In this document: positions 61,345 to 64,000 of the stretch, piece after piece | Position numbering within the stretch: the first letter of the stretch is position 1 | Layout: the number at the start of each line of letters is the position of its first letter | Origin: Methylobacterium nodulans ORS 2060 | Lineage (GTDB): Bacteria; Pseudomonadota; Alphaproteobacteria; Rhizobiales; Beijerinckiaceae | DNA length: 64,000 bases | Direction of reading: 5' to 3' | Assembly: GCF_000022085.1 (NCBI RefSeq) | Contig: NC_011892.1 | Span: forward strand, 310,001-374,000 | Position numbers and translations under genes: made by a program | Notes under the pieces: model-generated | Database searches by the model: none | What the model saw: only the letters and a program-made list of their open reading frames with translations | Told to the model about the DNA's origin: nothing

Positions 61345-62721
61345 TCAGCCGTGACCGAGTTGCAGGCCTGCCGTTTGCTGGCCGCCTCCGATCTCGCGCC
61401 CCCGCCATCGTCCCTTGAACCAGATGGCTGCCGCAGCCCCGAGGGCTGGTACTGCGAGGGCAGTCAGGATCGCCTGGAAATCCCAGCCGAGACCCAGGAG
61501 CACGCCACCCGACAGAGCGCCGAGGATGCCGCCGAAGCGGCCCATGCCGAGCATCCAGGCCACGCCCGTCGCGCGAGCGTGGGTCGGATAGAAGGCGGCT
61601 GCGAGCGGAGAGAGCGACGTTTGCGAGCCGCTGAGAAAGAAGCCCGCCATGAAGATCGCCGGAGCGAGCAGAAGAGGAGCGGCGACGAGGTACGCGACCA
61701 CGCAGACCGTCACGGCACCCAGAAGGTACGAGAGCGCGATGGCACGATGCGCACCGAAGCGGTCCATGCACCAGGCGACCAGGAGTGCGCCCACCGTCCC
61801 GCCGAGTTCGAACGCGCCACCGAGCATGGCGGCGCGTTCCAGGCTGAGCCCGGCGCCGGTCACGAGCGTCGGGAGCCAGCTGCGGAGCAGGAAGATGACC
61901 AGGAGCCCCATGAAGTAGGTCAACCAGAGGCAGGCAGTGCCGGCGGCGAGTCCATTCTGGAAGAGGGAGCCCAGAGAGGATCTCGCCTGGGCTGCTCCGA
62001 GATCCGGCGTCACGAACACCGCGTCGCCGGTGACGGCGCGTCCGGGTGCGAGCCGGCGCAGGATGCCCGCGACACGCATGCCTCCGCCGCGCCGGACGAC
62101 CAGGAACTGCACGGACTCCGGAAGCAGGGTGATCAGCGCTGCGGCAAGTGCGAGAGGAGCGAGGCCCCCGACCCAGAAGGCGCTCTGCCAACCATAAGCC
62201 GGGATCAGAAAGCCCCCGAGGAACCCGCCGCCGGCCGACCCCAGCGTGAACCCGCAGAACATCACCGTGACGAGGAAGGAGCGATGCCGCGCGGGGCAGT
62301 ACTCCGCGGTGAGCGTCGTCGCGTTCGGCATGGCGGCACCGAGACCCAGGCCCGTGAGGAAGCGCAGTATCGTCAGCTGGGTCAGGTCGGTGGCGAAGGC
62401 GGACAGAAGCGTCAGCCCGCCGAACAGCGCGACCGAGATCACGAGCACGACTTTCCGGCCGATGCGATCCGCGAGAGGGCCGGCCGCGAGCGCGCCAGCA
62501 GCGAGGCCGAACAGGGCCGCACTGAGCAGAGGCTTGAGGGCCGGGGGCGGGACGCTCCAGGCCTTGGCCAGGGCGGGGGCCACGAAGCCGATCACGGCCG
62601 TATCGTAGCCGTCGAGGAAGACGACTAGGAAACACAGCAGGATGACGCGCATCTGCAGGCGCGAGATCGGATTGCCGTCGATGACGTTCTGCACGTCGAT
62701 GCGCTCTGTGGTCACGTTCAT
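61345..62721 (-). CDS. MFS transporter, AAHS (aromatic acid:H+ symporter)-like
   Basis: The 458-residue, 12-helix carrier carries the AAHS helix-1 acid motif LLCFLVVFLDGYDTAVIGFV and the loop 2-3 motif GPLADRIGRKVVLVISVALF. It also has RFLTGLGLGAAMPNATTLTA and HARATGVAWMLGMGRFGGIL, all close to PcaK/BenK. It likely imports an aromatic or related carboxylate by proton symport. The start is MNVTTERIDVQ. A methylmalonate-semialdehyde dehydrogenase relic lies upstream and a binding-protein-like gene downstream. Confidence 0.9.
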   Translation of the reverse strand: MNVTTERIDVQNVIDGNPISRLQMRVILLCFLVVFLDGYDTAVIGFVAPALAKAWSVPPPALKPLLSAALFGLAAGALAAGPLADRIGRKVVLVISVALFGGLTLLSAFATDLTQLTILRFLTGLGLGAAMPNATTLTAEYCPARHRSFLVTVMFCGFTLGSAGGGFLGGFLIPAYGWQSAFWVGGLAPLALAAALITLLPESVQFLVVRRGGGMRVAGILRRLAPGRAVTGDAVFVTPDLGAAQARSSLGSLFQNGLAAGTACLWLTYFMGLLVIFLLRSWLPTLVTGAGLSLERAAMLGGAFELGGTVGALLVAWCMDRFGAHRAIALSYLLGAVTVCVVAYLVAAPLLLAPAIFMAGFFLSGSQTSLSPLAAAFYPTHARATGVAWMLGMGRFGGILGALSGGVLLGLGWDFQAILTALAVPALGAAAAIWFKGRWRGREIGGGQQTAGLQLGHG

Positions 62722-62758
62722 CTCCCCTCGGCGAGGCGTGTTCTCTGCACGCCCGCTC

Positions 62759-64000
<1,242 letters not shown>

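Noticed and set aside
61313..62635. Upstream extension of the binding-protein-like frame through the MFS gene
   Set aside because: The frame is open but overlaps the intact MFS carrier out of phase and is Arg-rich; the protein-like part begins near 61312.

Overview
The window looks like accessory DNA of a high-GC alphaproteobacterium of the Methylobacterium type. This is inferred from codon use, from several small proteins that resemble Methylobacterium hypotheticals, and from the IS families present; no 16S or tRNA gene is here to confirm it. About a quarter of the sequence is insertion sequences or their debris (IS5, IS630, IS6, IS110, IS1182, ISL3, IS3). Many host genes are cut at IS borders, so this is probably a plasmid or a decaying genomic island.

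Layout. 1-5 kb: the N-terminal two thirds of an aldehyde dehydrogenase divergent from a LysR regulator, an IS5 element that has removed the front of a ferredoxin-type reductase, and an EamA exporter. 5-9 kb: IS debris, pterin carbinolamine dehydratase, a frameshifted SRAP protein and a 25-residue membrane peptide. 9.3-12.5 kb: a Cpx-like stress operon (Spy-like protein, response regulator, histidine kinase) divergent from a small Cys-rich secreted protein. 12.6-14.3 kb: an internally deleted IS5 derivative and an outer-membrane porin. 14.4-23.3 kb: the best-preserved metabolic block, a GlxA/GbdR-type regulator divergent from soxB-soxD-soxA-soxG-glyA-sdaA. It should convert sarcosine to glycine plus methylene-THF, then serine, then pyruvate. 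23.3-29.2 kb: an IS630 element, DUF1801 and VOC proteins, gene fragments, an IS110 relic and cytochrome P460. 29.6-46 kb: two toxin-antitoxin modules (a PIN-like pair and a RES/ParS-like pair), a holin-like protein, a broken integrase and a pile-up of IS elements, including one IS nested inside an IS3 orfA.

46.2-57.8 kb: a coherent catabolic cluster of unknown substrate. It contains a TRAP transporter, an amidohydrolase/lactonase, an RraA/HMG-aldolase-like protein, an MFS carrier, a large FAD/4Fe-4S 2-hydroxyacid dehydrogenase and a DUF1932-type dehydrogenase. A divergent GntR regulator sits next to a 27-bp inverted repeat that is a strong operator candidate. The likely logic is uptake, lactone or ester hydrolysis, hydroxyacid oxidation and aldol cleavage to central C3/C4 acids. 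58.1-60.5 kb: an IS6 copy that has cut both a 2-hydroxyacid oxidase gene and a vapC toxin gene, leaving an orphan AbrB antitoxin, then two serine resolvases, one truncated. 60.6-64 kb: a solute-binding-like protein without a signal peptide, an AAHS-type MFS carrier and a methylmalonate-semialdehyde dehydrogenase pseudogene with an amber codon.

No CRISPR array, rRNA, tRNA or replication origin was recognised.
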